This document shows, one piece after another, positions 35,701-47,219 of a DNA stretch of 64,000 nucleotides. The notes below the pieces were generated by a model. That model was not told where the DNA came from. It did not search any database and saw nothing but the letters and a program-made list of their open reading frames with translations. The stretch comes from Lateolabrax maculatus (Eukaryota; Chordata; Actinopteri; Acropomatiformes; Lateolabracidae): assembly GCA_031216445.1 (NCBI GenBank), contig CM062216.1:6445501-6509500 (forward strand). Direction: 5' to 3'. A program made the translations under genes and the position numbers. The stretch's first letter is position 1. Each line of letters begins with the position of its first letter.

Positions 35701-38700
35701 TCCATGTGCAGTTCAATGGTGATGTGAGTTTAACAGGCAATGTAGAAAAGCCTTTTGGGCTCCCTGCGGTGCTCTACAGCAGGCCTAATCCTTACAGCTG
35801 ACATCTCTGCCAAGGGTCCAGACTATCGGTTACTCTGCTTGATGGAATGCAGGCTGCACATACAAACAGCCACCGTCCTGATTGAGAAAAACATGTCACG
35901 TTTTTGCATCAGTTAAAGCCTGCTTCTGATAAAGCCAAAATGCTATTGATGAAAGGAGTTGTTAAAAATTTTTCGCCTTCCACAGAAACTCCAGTCCTGT
36001 GGAGACATAGCCCAGTTCACTGCACCCCCACCCGAGAGAAGAGCCAAGTCTCTGGACCGCAGGACCTCCGATACCGTCATGACGGTGAGTCACCAAACAG
36101 ATTTAGTGTTGATTTAAGTTCATTTTTATTCATTCAACAATTCAACAAATAAAAAAGAAAATATTCCTTATTTGTGGCTGTAAATTAAAGCTGCATCAGG
36201 CAATGTCATACAGCTTCATACACTTCAAATGACATTGAGAGGTAATCCTTTGAACCACAGTGTAGATAAAAGAGTATGGCGGCTCCAGTTGTGACCCCCA
36301 GAGGCCACAAAGCTCCTTACACTCCAGGATTCAGATCCTTTACCTAGTAAAAGTACTAATATGACACTGTAAAAACACTTTATTACTAGTTAATGTCCTG
36401 CATTAAAATTGTTACTCAAGTACAAGTATGTGAGTATAGTCAGGAAAATGTATTTATTGCATTAATACAAAAGCTTGGTTTTACCGTTGTAGTTGGTTGA
36501 GGTGGAGCTCTTTTGAACTGTTTTGTATGAGACTGCAGCTAATAATTATTTTCATAATGGATAACCCAGAGCCCAAAGTGACGACTTCACAACGTTTGTT
36601 TTATCCAACCAACAGTCCAAACCTCTCAATTATTAAAAATACATTCCAATTATTAAAATCACTCAAAGGAAAAGCAGCAAATTTACAATGCTTCACATTT
36701 GAGCTGGAAATATGAAATGTTTATATTTGAAAAATGACAATTATTAAAATAGTCACCAATTCATTTCTGTCAACTCGACTAATTGATCAGTTGACTAATG
36801 TTCAGCTGTATGAACTGTTGGGTAGTTTAATTTCTAACAAAACATCCCATTTTCTTATAAACTTTTCAAATGTTTTGTATGCAGAAATTTTAATTTGTAA
36901 AGTAACTAAAGCCGTCAGATAAATGTAGTGAAGTAGAAAATACAATATTTCCATCTGTAGAGTAGAAGTACAAAGTAGTATGATATTCCAATACTCAAAC
37001 AAGTATAAGTACCTTAAAATTGTATCAGTACTCACTTTTCTCCACTGCTCGCAAGAATGTTAACCAGGAAGTCTCACTTACAGGAAATATTATACATTAC
37101 TCTTACACACATAACTAACCTAGATCACATTTATGACTCTAAAGACAGTTCAATTTCATTAGCCAAGATGAACCACTTAAATATAAAGTCACTCATATCA
37201 ACACAACCCTTCAAATGCTTAATTTACACATAAGTCTGATTACGTTGTGTGTTCTTTACAGCCAGATTTATTAAACTTCAAAAAAGGCTGGATGGTAAAA
37301 TTGGATGAAAATGAGCAGGTAAATCAGTTTTATTGTCCTAAATGGAAGTTATGTTCTTAATTTAAATTATTTCTATACATTGGATTTTGTTTGTTAACAA
37401 CCTCTTGCTTATTGTACCTTTAATTTGTCTTCTGCTTCCCTCTAGTGGAAGAAATATTGGTTTGTGCTTTCCGCTGACAGTCTGAGATACTACAAGGACT
37501 CAATAGCTGAGGAGGTATTTTGACATTTGCTTTTTAAAGAATACAAATAAGAAGTATTTACTTTCAGACATCCAAACTTATTTTTCCTTCTCTGTCAGGC
37601 TTCAGATCTTGAAGGAGAAATGGACCTTGCAAAGTGTTATAATGTGTCTGAGTACCAGGTGCAGAGGAACTACGGCTTTCAGATCCACGTAAAAAAAACA
37701 GTTCCTACACTAAACTCTCATAACCTGTATCTTCTACATTAGCAAAAAGATAAGTTAAATGGTTTTCATGTCACAGACCCCAAAGAGTGTCTACACACTG
37801 TCGGCCATGACTGCAGGGATACGCAAGAACTGGATCCAGGCTCTGATGAAAAACGTACATCCAGCTAACGCCCCTGATGTAGCCAGGTAAAAATTAAAAC
37901 ACTCTTTTTGGAGCCAGTTTAACAGTAATGTGGGTAGTAATTTAAAATCAATATCCAGTCTTAGATTGAAGAAATTTGCACATTTTGAAGCCAGTTCAGG
38001 TAAGACTTCACAATTCTCCCTGTGTGCTAATACTGGAGGAAGAAGTACTTATACTCATAGACGAAGAACCTCTATGGCAACTCATAGACATCTGAAACAT
38101 GTGACAAGAGGCTCCAACTAGACACTGTCTGTTAATTGTGATATAAAACAGTGACATTTTCACATTTTGAAAACAAAAAAACGGTTTAGTTTTTTCATTG
38201 AAGAAATGAATTAAACAATGAATTAGTTGTCAAAATTGTTGACAATTACTTTTCTGTTGATTGACTAATCAATTAATCAACTAATTGTTTCATCCCTACT
38301 CTCCTTGTGATATTTTCCTATACTCCATCTAAACAAACCTACATGTCATGTACAGTTTACCTGGCCACCACGGTCCCGGCAGCCCACCTGAAGCTCTCCC
38401 CAAACCAGATGTGACTCAGGACTCTCCCTCCACTGACGTATCTACAGGGAGAGACCCTCACCCCAAACACAGGAGTGTGACGGAGAGACGGCGGGAAGGA
38501 CGCTACAAAACCTTTGACTGGGCTGAGTTCAGGCCTCAGAACAAACAGACTCTGGTCTCAGACCCCCACAGGAATAAAGATCTGGGCTCACTGGAGTTGG
38601 GTGACCTGGAGAGGAGGAAGAGACGGGAGGAGAGGAGGAGGAGGTATGAGAGCATGCTGGGCCTCTCTCTGGGTTGGGAGGTGATTGGACATAAAACAGT

Positions 38701-41700
38701 AGGTGGCAGCGTCAGACCACTGAGTCCAAAATCTCATCAAAAAGTGGTGGAAGACATGGAAGAGTGCTGGAAGCAGGTGGAGAACACTGTCTTCAGACTG
38801 GACAGGACTGTCCCGCTGTTCACTGAGGCCAAAAACTCTGTGGAGGTGGAGAAGCTGCTGGACAGCTACAGGAAGGGGGTGAGTGCTTTAAATCTGGGCT
38901 CAACTCATAACAATATATGTAAACTTTATTTAAATTAATAGATTTTAGTTCACTCTATTAGTTCACTTTACTTTTTAGAATCTTTTCGGCACTGTCTGGT
39001 TCAGTGTCACCACTATCATCAACCTCATTTCCACTGAAAAAGCATCGTTTTCAGCAGAAAAGCTCTGATAAACTCACAATAAACTACCTGCCCAGCACCA
39101 AACATCAGACAGAAAAAGTTAGCCTCAAAGAGAGTTGAACATCGTGCAGCTTAAGAGCCAGACATTTCTCTCAGGAGTTGTTTGGAGACCAAAATAGAGC
39201 TGAAAAGGGAGTGGATATTGGACTTCCAATAGGTAAACAAATCATGACTTTAAATGGATGCCAATGTTTCTGGCCACAAAATTCAATTAATGCTGCTTTA
39301 TATTGTATTATTTTATTGCCTATACTATATATATATATTAAGTTTTAAAGTTATTGTTCTTGCATTACATCATGTCTAACGTGGTAACATCTGTTGTCTC
39401 AACTGACCAGCCACGGTTCTTGATGATCATGCTGATTAACCAGACAGAAGAGCATGATCATTAAGGCCCTGTATCAGAATCATTATTGTAGCAACAGATT
39501 TGGTATGTGAGAAGCTTTTATATATTAACTAGTTGTCTTTTGAAGGTGGAGGATCTGAAGGCCCAGCTGGCAGAGTCGGAGCGTCGAAGACTGGAGCTGG
39601 AGGCTCAGCTGAGTACAGCAGGATATTATCAGCAGCAGGTCTGACACGTTGGACCTCAGCCACTTATTTTTCTCTGTTTTTGATATCTTTTTATGTAACA
39701 ATCATGCTGAAATAATCCATTTTGATTATTTCATACTGTAGCTAATCCTTCTTCTTTTCCCCCTTTTCTCTGTTGCCTTTCCTAAAGCTGGACCCTCCAC
39801 TAACTGAAGCAGATTTTTGCCCATTGGACACAAATGAAAAGCCATTAAACAACCACACACAGATCCTGAAAGATATGTACAAAGAAACCAGAGAGCTCAT
39901 ACAAAGGCAGAACATTATCAGGCACGGCATGCAGGAGCAGCTCGAATTTGAACCGCCATCATTAACACCTCAGACACCCAGCATCTGGCTGCATGATACA
40001 GAGGGCAATTTCCAAGAACTGTCTGATTTGCTTTCTGAGACAGTCGCCACACCTTTATTATCACCTGCATCAGACAGCCAACACTTATATTCTCAGAGTG
40101 ACGGACAAACTATAGGCTTTGACGTTGCAACAACCGACCACCAGAATCAGCTGGACAGAGAAGACTGCCAGCAGGTTCCCAGCTCAGAAACCCAAATAAA
40201 TAACAGCGAATACAGTTCATTAATTCTGGAGAAGCCTGCAGAGGGAGACGACAACTCGCTGAGCTGCTGCGCAGAGCACCATGTACCTCCAGACCAGGCG
40301 ATGGTGAGAAATCTTTACCAGGAGGTGGAGCTGCTCACCAGCCAGAACGAAGCTCTCAACCAGCGCAACCAGGAGATGTTAAACCAACTGACAGAGGCAG
40401 ACCGCGAGATAGAGAGACTGAAAGCAGAGCTCAGCGGCAGGTACGCCGAACCCCATCACCTCCCTGAGGTGAAAGACCACCAAACAGGGGTAGAAGACGT
40501 GGAGAAGGAGCTGAACTTGAGAACCCAGCAGCTCCTGGACGCCCAGTCCTTGATCACCTCCCTGGAGGTGAATCTAAAGGAAACGGAGGCGCTGCTGCAG
40601 CTGAATGTCGCCGCCGAAGAGGAAGAAACAGGACAGGAGAAAAGCGAAAGCGCTGAGAACACGGAGGGATACCTGCTTCGATGTTTGGAGGCTGCTGAGG
40701 CCAAGCTGTCGGAGCTGGAGAAGCAGCTGGACCAATCAGAACTGACCTGTGGGGAGCTCCAGGTGCAAAGCGTGGAGCTGAAGGAAGCTGATAAACTTTA
40801 CCGTCAAACGGCCGCAGAGGCAGAGGCTGACATCGGGAGGCTGAATGAAGAGTTGGAGAAGGAGAGGTTGAAAGGTGGAGAGAACCAGGGATGTGTTTCT
40901 GGTAAAGAAAGGATCCAGCAAGTGATAGAGGGGATGGTCATGAGGTTGAAAGCTTTGGGGAAATTACTGGAGGTGATTGAAGAGTTGGATGTTGGTATGA
41001 TAAAAGAAGATAATAAGCCTACGGTGGCGAGCCAGCTGAAGTGGGAGGAAGAGTTTTGGAGTTCGCTGCTCAACAAACTGGAGTCCAATCCGTCCCAGCT
41101 CAGTGAGGAGAAACCTGTAGAAGCGCTTCTTAGTGAGGTGACAGAACGTATGATAGTGGAGAAACAAATGCTGCTTTTAGGGCAACGTCTACTTTCTGAC
41201 ACAGATTCGTGCACAGATGAAGGGAGGGAAGGTTTGAAAGAACTTGATATTATTTGGAATATTGCAAGTGAGACAGTGACGGAAACCAAAAAGATGGATG
41301 AAAGCGGGATATTTGATTTGAATAACCAGCTGTGTGAGATGAAACATTTTAGAGTCGTCACAGAAATGAAAGTTTCTTTGCTAAGCCACCTTGCCTCTTC
41401 CGTCAGCACCTCCGCACATGACAAACTCCAGCTGATAGCTGACAGGCTCTCCGACTTTCACTTTTCAGAGCATCCGTGGTCGGGTTTCATCCACTCTGCA
41501 GCAACTGAAGCATTGTACTGCTGTCGTTTAAACAGGCTTCAGTCAAAATACGAGAGGCAGCTTGAAGAGACCAAACAGAAACTGCTCACTTCTTCTCTGC
41601 TCTGCAGCAGCTGTGTCAACTTGATGGAAGAAAACGAGGAGCTAAGAGCAAGACTGTCAAACCTAGAAGGAGAACAGTCTGCATTGTTGGGCAATAAGAT

Positions 41701-44700
41701 AAACACGTGTTGTCAGACAGAAGAGACTCACCCACAAGACACAGATATTGAGTTACAGGTAGTAGATGAAAGTTCTGCAGATGAGGAAGAAGCGGAAGAA
41801 GACGAGATGGTTGAGTCCCTTGAGCTCAACTGTATGGAAAACCCACTTTTATGTGTTGAAGGTCAGTTGGGAAACACAGAGACAAGTGATGCATCCCACA
41901 AGGAAACAGATCCAAGCTCGGAAAGGGAGCAAGTTTCAATGCTGAGGAGAAGCGTGAAGGAGCTGGAGGAGCAGCTGACTGTCATGGCGGAGGAGATGAA
42001 AGAAGAGTTTGATGGGAAAATTAGTGCTGTTCAGACGCAACACGAGAAGGAAATGGAAAAGCTGAGGGTATGTAGTTCTGGGGTGGTTTCCATAGCAAGT
42101 ATTTTAAAATAGAAGCTGCCTGTACATTTGGCCATCTTTAAAAAAATTAAAGGGGTAGTCCACCATTTCTACACACGAAAGAGTGTGTACTGAGCATGTG
42201 AAAAATGTTGTTCAAAGCGTTTTGTTTAAATTTTGAAAATTAAAAGAATCTGGGGTTGTGGAGTTTAAAAGAAGTGATCTTACCAGACCTCTGTAGCCCG
42301 CCGTTCATCTCCGCTGCAGGTTAGAGGCTCCGGGCTACATTAGCTGCTGCCAGCAAAACACACCTCCACCTCAAACTGTCTGCAGTCAGGTTGTGGGTAA
42401 TGTAGGCAGCAGGTTTTGACAAGAATGTGTGGTGTAAATAAGACGATATATCCGTCTAACAATGTTACAGAAGTGTGATGCCACATCAGTCCACAGTAAA
42501 ACATTAGTCCAACAGTATTCTAGCAGTCAAATCTGGGTAACACACTGTTTACTTTAATTTATATTTCTTGACTACTGGCTTTCAGCAAATAGCTCTTAAA
42601 TCATAAAGCACTCATAGTCTCTTGCTCCTCCAGGTCACATGTGAGCGCTGCTTTACCTCCATGGAGGAGTCTCATCTGAAGATTGTAGAGGAGCTTCAGC
42701 GTCGACACCAACAGGAATTGGAGTGCCTCCTGGTGGAAAGAGACAGACTGCTGGAGGAAGAGAGCGCTGCTACTGCAACCGGTGAGGAGAGAGACTTATT
42801 AAAAAAACAATAATTTGCTATTAGAAGTTCTCGTTTGCAGTGTACTCATGGATCTATAGACAACTGTCACTGGATCACTTTGATACTGAAGAAAACTTAA
42901 AAATGTGATGATTCTCAGGGAAATTCTGGAGTTATAAGGAGCTTTGAACATATTTATGGATGTTTACTTGGACATCGGATGGACTTCATACTGTATATTA
43001 CATACTGTCCCTTTTATTAGTTGCCATATAATCAGGAATTTGACTTAGTCCACTTCTGCCCTCTTATTATTTGTAAAATATTTTTGGGCAGCTTCAGTAG
43101 AAAAACTGACATTTTTATCATTACAGAATGTTTGCACATGTGCAAGCTGCTTCTGATATTAAGTATAAAGCCCTGAGTTAATCTCATGAAACCTTGTATC
43201 TGCTTATTCCTCTTCTCTCAGCAATCCGAGCCATCAAGAACGCTCACCGGCTGGAGCTGGAGAGGGAGGTTCAGAAGAGATGTCAGTCAGAGAACAGAAC
43301 AGGAAACACACACCTGGAGGACATTTACAGACAGCACAGGTACGTCATCCAAACAAACTTTATATTTGGGCACCTTGTGGTGTAGCTTCTAACTGATGGC
43401 GGAGCAGGAGAGATGATCCAGTACACGTGTTGTTTTATTTTGCTGGTCAGAAGTACGTTCAGTGTTGAATATCTGTGTTTGTGTCTGTAAAGCGAGGAGC
43501 TGGAATCCTTCCAGCGGGAGCTCCAGGTTTTGTCCCAGCAGTTTTCTCTGAAGTGTCTGGAGAACGGACATCTTGTCCAGGCTCTGGATGCTGAGAGGAA
43601 GGCCTTGTGTCAGTGCCAGCAGGAAAACCAAGACCTGAGGACCAGAAACCAGGTGAGACACACTCTGTAACTCATCCGCTGCATGTTTTTCTACACAGTT
43701 AAGATACATGAGTATAAAAACTACTCTCAGGGTCATTTTAGAAAACTTTAATTCAAACCCCTTATGTCTAGAGTTTTTATAATATTACAGTATCTTTCAA
43801 ATTATCCTGAAGATGTAATTCTCAGTTTTCTCAGTCATGCCTCTTCTTCTGATTTCTTAGCAGATTTCTGGAAGTTTATTTGTCAGTCATTTGTATTTAA
43901 GTCACACTGAATCTAGTAATATGTGCATCGAGTTATTACTTGAGAAGGAGTATGAATTTTATGATGCTAGGTGTTATAAAGTACATAATATCCTCCATGT
44001 GTGTCACAGCCTCGGCTGCAGCTCTAACTGCTGACCATGTTGATGAGCGGCCAAATCAGCTAATCAAACTACAATAACTAACTTCCTGTTGTTTTGTGTT
44101 TTGTGTTTTGTGTTTTGTGTGCTGCATGCACCTGTCCGTTTGACCTCTCACAGTATTACTTCACATGGGAAAACCTCATCTCTAAATCTATCAAACACTG
44201 TTAATAGAGGGCTTCAATTCTCATCAATCCAAGTTCATTTTTAGAGTTTCTGTTATATGGGACTATACAGTAGATAAGGCTGTGTTATTGAGTGTAATAT
44301 TTACTTTGAGGAGGTTGGAAAGAAAAGACAAAACATTGTGTCTTTTGTTCCATTGTGTTCGTCTCGTCCAGGAGTTGAGCGGTCACCTCGCAGCAGAGAT
44401 CACCAGACTGTGTTCTCTGGCGAAGCAGGACGCCCTGCCGCTCAGTCAGGGGATGGATGTGTATGAAATGGAGGTAAGTCTTCATACATACTTGTTCCAG
44501 AGGGAACTGATTCAAAGTGTTGAATATGAAAAGTCCGGCTCATGTTTTCCAACTAAACAAGTACACACTCTATACAACTAAGTACATTTATTTAAGTACT
44601 TAAGTACAAATTTGAGGTACTTTACTGGAGTATTTCCATTTTATGTTAAATATATGAAGCTGATTATTATTCCAGATTACTCTGCGAGTGAAAGAGTCTG

Positions 44701-45385
44701 AGGTCCAGTGTCTGAAGCAGGAAATCACGTCTCTGAAGGACGAACTGCACTCAACACAAAGGGTGAGAGTCACACAAACAGTCTATTAATAAACAGAGGG
44801 TGTTCTCCAACCCAGTAAGGAAATAAAGTTGGCTTTTTTGTTGTTTAATCAACTTTTTATTCCTGCTTTATTAATTACACAAGTTCAGATGTGCTCAAAA
44901 AACAATATCTCAACTTTCCTTTATAGTAACATTGCTTTTGGAATTTTCATGCAGTGATTCAAAAATGTTATTCAGGAAGCATTTTAAAATGATTTCTTTT
45001 TAAAAACATAAATAGTAAGAATTCATTAAAACTACTTGAAAACCACTTTTTTCTCACACCTTTTTACATAATTTATTTTGATTATCTTACTTCCTATGTT
45101 CAGTTATTTGCTTTTATCAGTATGAGTGGCTGTCAATAAACTAATGTCTTGTTCTACTGATGGCTGAACTTTTGTATTCAATAAAGCGGGAAAAAGCACA
45201 AGAGGAATAATGACCACATCGGCTTTCCGAATTTCATGTTACAGGACAAGAGGAACGCGACGAAGAATTACAAGAACGTGTACACCGAGCTGAGCATCAT
45301 GAGGGCCAAAAGTGAGAGAGAGATGGACGAACTGAGAGAAAACCTGAGACTCGCTCATCGCGCTCTCGACCAGATTTCACTGTGA
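20798..45385 (+). CDS. mprip: Myosin phosphatase Rho-interacting protein, 23 traced coding exons
   Basis: Exons: 20798-20923, 25123-25200, 25315-25380, 25770-25921, 26029-26113, 27160-27334, 29716-29905, 31704-31818, 35986-36084, 37262-37318, 37446-37514, 37599-37688, 37777-37886, 38356-38878, 39546-39638, 39788-42067, 42634-42781, 43222-43339, 43493-43652, 44372-44473, 44676-44762, 45245-45385. Those are 22 separate blocks; the last ends in TGA. All phases join, giving about 1,687 aa. MPRIP binds F-actin, RhoA and the MYPT1 subunit of myosin phosphatase and brings the phosphatase to stress fibres. Seen: the N-terminus KFQANIFNKSKCQNCFK (12-28), PH1 (about 43-155, ending in a KKKRK run), the basic RRAKSLDRR linker, PH2 (about 363-465), the MPRIP signature KTFDWAEFRP (about 520-530), then coiled coil to the end. 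TRIOBP is the nearest relative; the signature and N-terminus favour MPRIP. The exons at 27160-31818 are the least certain, and others may be missing in the 31.8-36 kb intron. Confidence 0.93.
21430..21468. repeat. Perfect inverted repeat, 16-bp arms, 7-nt loop
   Basis: TTTGTAACACCCCAAA (21430-21445) is exactly complementary to 21453-21468, with TTTATAT between. It lies in mprip intron 1 close to the promoter. Confidence 0.9.
22185..23145. mobile_element. Composite/nested non-autonomous element in mprip intron 1
   Basis: The left end has AGCCTGGGCACCAGGCAAAT and the right end, inverted, CAGCCTGGCATCGCCAGACT, suggesting related inverted termini. Inside lies a second repeat-like block (about 22360-22860) with GCATGCGCACTAGCGTTTCC and CACATGACGGACCCGGAGG, and then a 52-aa ORF (22889-23047). 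The GC-rich, CpG-bearing interior contrasts with the flanks. Borders are approximate and the nesting order is inferred. Confidence 0.5.
22889..23047 (+). pseudogene. 52-aa ORF resembling the N-terminus of a RecQ-like helicase of a mobile element
   Basis: ATG to TGA gives 52 aa. It starts MAAADAECSTAG and has the block FSLKEEQTIALKLYVDKK. The pattern F-x-L-K-x-E-Q-x-x-A-L and the following V-D-K-K resemble the lead-in to motif I of RecQ-type helicases (usually followed by a Walker A lysine), which many fish repeats carry. Here the ORF stops just before that motif, so there is no ATPase. The ATG context CAAGATGG is good. The resemblance is from memory of the motif, not a search; it may be a remnant of an autonomous parent. 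Confidence 0.4.
24090..24465. repeat. Dispersed repeat family B, longest copy (mprip intron 1)
   Basis: It runs from GAGCTGAAACTATTAG through GATTAATTGATGAGTCAAT, TGGGTTTTGGACTGTTGG, AAGATGTCACCTTGAGC and ATTTTCTGACATTTAATAGA to AATCATTAGTTGCAGCCC. The first and last blocks are near inverted copies of each other (GAGCTGAAACTA / TAGTTGCAGCCC), as in a MITE. Shorter fragments of it are scattered across the window. Confidence 0.7.
26390..26700. repeat. Dispersed repeat family E, copy 1 (mprip intron)
   Basis: It contains GTTGCAGGTATTTGTTCATG, CAAAGTATTGGACAC, GATGGTGGCGCTCGAGGAAA, GGATCACCAAAGTCAGTAGG and ATCCAATAATTGTTGAGAAA. This set is familiar from many fish genomes. An inverted, more diverged copy is at about 57370-57590. 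Confidence 0.65.
28260..28700. repeat. Dispersed repeat family F, copy 1 (mprip intron)
   Basis: It shares GTTTTCAGCAAAAAAGC, AAACTACCTG-like, GTTGGTGGAGACCAAAAGCA, AGCTAAAAGAGAG and TTGGACTT in order with 39010-39290. No coding content. Confidence 0.6.
30905..31075. repeat. Repeat family B fragment (mprip intron)
   Basis: ATATGGCTGAAACAACTGTT and GGATTAATCGACTCATTG resemble the ends of the 24090-24465 copy. Fragmentary. Confidence 0.4.
33972..34521. mobile_element. MITE-like element, 550 bp, 65-bp inverted ends (mprip intron)
   Basis: The left end reads CAGGGGTGTTACATAAAG and continues AAACCAGGCTTACTTCAATA, then AGTCAGGCTTATTTTC. The right end, inverted, reads CAGGGGTGTTTCATACAG, then AAACCAGGCTTCTTTAGGTA and AGTCAGGCTTATTTTC. 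The match is about 80% over 65 bp. No ORF in the interior. No clear target duplication is seen. Confidence 0.75.
36325..37050. repeat. Repeat family C with a family B insert (mprip intron)
   Basis: The left part has GATTCAGATCCTTTACCTAG, AAAAGTACTAATA and GTTACTCAAGTACAAGTATG. The right part has GTAGAGTAGAAGTACAAAGT and TACTCACTTTTCTCCACTGC. Between them (about 36530-36800) lies a family B fragment with ACTGCAGCTAATAATTATTT. Confidence 0.6.
39010..39290. repeat. Dispersed repeat family F, copy 2 (mprip intron)
   Basis: Same block order and orientation as 28260-28700: GTTTTCAGCAGAAAAGC, AATAAACTACCTGC, GTTTGGAGACCAAAATAGAG, CTGAAAAGGGAG and ATTGGACTTCCAATAG. Confidence 0.6.
39788..42067 (+). 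CDS. mprip: Giant coiled-coil exon of mprip (760 codons)
   Basis: A single open exon of 2,280 nt with acceptor CTAAAG before it and donor GTATGT after it, phase 0 at both ends, residues about 677-1436. It is rich in Glu, Leu, Gln and Lys with heptad-like spacing (for example EVELLTSQNEALNQRNQEML) and has an acidic patch SSADEEEAEEDEM. Long vertebrate MPRIP isoforms also have a very large internal exon; short ones skip it. Because both ends are phase 0, skipping would keep the frame, so two isoforms of about 930 and 1,690 aa are plausible here. Confidence 0.9.
42150..42560. repeat. Probable dispersed repeat in mprip intron
   Basis: GGGGTAGTCCACCATTTCTA, TGAGCATGTGAAAAATGTTG and GAGGCTCCGGGCTACATTAG form a GC-raised island in an AT-rich intron and resemble fish repeats I have seen. 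Only one copy is visible here. Confidence 0.4.
42830..42985. repeat. Dispersed repeat family A, copy 3 (inverted)
   Basis: CACTTTGATACTGAAGAAAA and GTTTGCAGTGTACTCATGGA are the reverse complement of the blocks in copies 1 and 2, and TCTGGAGTTATAAGGAGC matches copy 2. Confidence 0.7.
44088..44119. repeat. Short tandem repeat, TGTTTTG unit
   Basis: Four to five tandem copies of a seven-base TGTTTTG-like unit in an mprip intron. Confidence 0.8.
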
Positions 45386-45561
45386 ATTCATCAGTTTTTA
45401 CAACAGTAACATTACATATAGTGTTCTCCACAAGAAATGTATTTAAAATGAAAATATTCTCCCTCCTTATGTCTTATTTAATAAATCCAGGAACTCTTAT
45501 AAAGAAATCTCACGTTTTTATCCTTTTTATGTTTGGTTTTCATTTCTCAATTTTAAAAGAA

Positions 45562-45567
45562 AATAAA
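45562..45567 (+). terminator. mprip polyadenylation signal
   Basis: Canonical AATAAA 177 bases after the TGA stop, followed within 40 bases by T/G-rich ATTGTGTATTATGTCTGTC, a usual downstream element. Confidence 0.7.
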
Positions 45568-46075
45568 GAAGTTTATATTATCTGTCTATTGTGTATTATG
45601 TCTGTCTGAATCAATTATTATTAATTATTAACCTAAAGTTGTAATTGATTTTTCAATGCAATGGTTCTGCAATGGTCCTGTGAAACTGCAAGTTTTTTAT
45701 TTTTAATATTCGTATTTACCAAATATAATAAAAAAATAAGTGGTTACTTTGTGTTTTATATATATTTGTATCTGCACAGCCATGTTGTTACTGTAATACC
45801 TTAATCTGACTTGAACATGTTTAATCACATATGTATGTTTTCATGCTCTCATCCCTGCTGTATGTGTCGTTAAACTGTTTAATCTTTTGAATTAAAAAAT
45901 CATTTTCAAACATTTTTGTCAGGAAACCTCTGAAAAAGACCCATTTTATATGAATTAAATCAAATTGGCATATTAAACCTACAGCACACTGTCTCAGTTA
46001 CTTTGTGTCGTCTCTGCAGGGTTGCCAGGTTGAGATGCAGGGCCTTTTACTTTGTGATAATTCGGTCTCAGTTAG

Positions 46076-46195
46076 TACACGACATTTAGAAACTACCAGG
46101 GTGATGTTACTGTGTTGTCTTGTGAAGATGCAGCCAGAGACATTCAGGCGATCCTGGACACAATTCAGCAGAAAACCGTCAAACCACCAAAATGA
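46076..46195 (+). other. Possible terminal coding exon of an unidentified small gene or gene remnant
   Basis: An open stretch of 39 codons ends in TGA at 46193-46195. It reads YTTFRNYQGDVTVLSCEDAA and then RDIQAILDTIQQKTVKPPK, with a protein-like composition. An acceptor-like CTACCAG precedes the GGT at 46100, and TTAG precedes 46076. No upstream exon with a matching phase is found and I do not recognise the protein. It lies between mprip and the RAI1-family gene; a decayed fragment is equally likely. Confidence 0.25.
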
Positions 46196-46528
46196 TCCTC
46201 AAAAACACAGCCAGGTTCCGGGTGGGTCTTTCAAAATAAAAGCCTTGATTGACGTGACGCATGGAGGCGCTGGTATAAATGACTGAAGTTGACGTCCATT
46301 AATGGGTAAAAGTAACATTTGCATGAGGTAGATAAAAACAGTACGAGGTGTAAGGCTTTCAAACATTACATATTTACAGAGCTCCCATTGATTAAAACAC
46401 CACTGGTGAGCACAGCTTCTTGATTTGTATGCGGTTTTGATCAATTTTGGGCTGATATAAAATGTTGCCTGTTCATCACACATTAGCAGCACATTAAGTA
46501 TAGTGCTTTGTCATGTGTCTTCTTGCAG

Positions 46529-46665
46529 GAGCTCGGCTGGGTCCTCACAGCAACTGACTGCACCTGAACTGTAGACGAGGGGCCAGTGGCACAAAATGGC
46601 TGCTCTCGTCACACAGCTTTAATTACTTGTTACTTTTCAAGATGTTACATTTAAAAAATAAAAAA
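46529..46665 (+). other. Possible last exon with polyadenylation signal
   Basis: A good acceptor (TCTTCTTGCAG) is followed by a short open stretch ending in TGA and, 100 bases on, by two AATAAA hexamers (46657-46662 and 46664-46669). It might be the 3' exon of the same unidentified transcript as 46076-46195. Confidence 0.25.
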
Positions 46666-46669
46666 TAAA

Positions 46670-47200
46670 AAACATTTGTAAAATACATCAACGCTTGAGC
46701 GTCAATTCTGGCTCCTTGTCCTGTTGCAGATGTCTGAGTTGTTGGCAGTGTCACCAAGGACACTAAGCTTCTCACATGGTTTCATAAATACGTCTTCAAA
46801 TGAGCCAATACTTCACTAAAAATTAAAAATTTGAGTAAAGTCCAAGATATGAATATAGATTTGAGTATGTTTTTCCTTCTTTATCTTTATCTTGCGACCC
46901 CTTGGAGGGGCCCGACCCCTAGGTTGGGAACCAATGGACTAAACTAGTGAGCTGTATATAAAATAGTGAGAAGTGGAGCAGCTACAGCAGTGAAATGATG
47001 CTCGGACTCTGATGCATCAGTATTAACAATGTCATAATAATATATCAATCACAGGAGACATTTTACTGCAGAATGAGTACTTTTACATTTTGCTGATAAT
47101 ATTTACATGCTGAATTTTAAAAGCAGGACTTTGACTTGCAGTGCAGTATTTGTATACTCTTTGTAACTGTCTCTTCTTGAGCAAGAATTTGGATTCACTC
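46670..47200. other. Spacer before the RAI1-family promoter
   Basis: AT-rich, with a GAAGTGGAGCAGCTACAGCA / TTTTACATTTTGCTGATAAT block resembling family C. No gene seen. Confidence 0.5.
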
Positions 47201-47219
47201 TATGAAGCTCCTGGGCGTC

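Noticed and set aside
40804..41424. 206-aa minus-strand ORF
   Set aside because: Antisense shadow of the mprip giant exon; Ser-rich because it mirrors Glu/Leu codons.
20798..45385. The PH/coiled-coil gene as TRIOBP
   Set aside because: The N-terminus KFQANIFNKSKCQNCFK, the first PH domain and TFDWAEFRP are MPRIP features.
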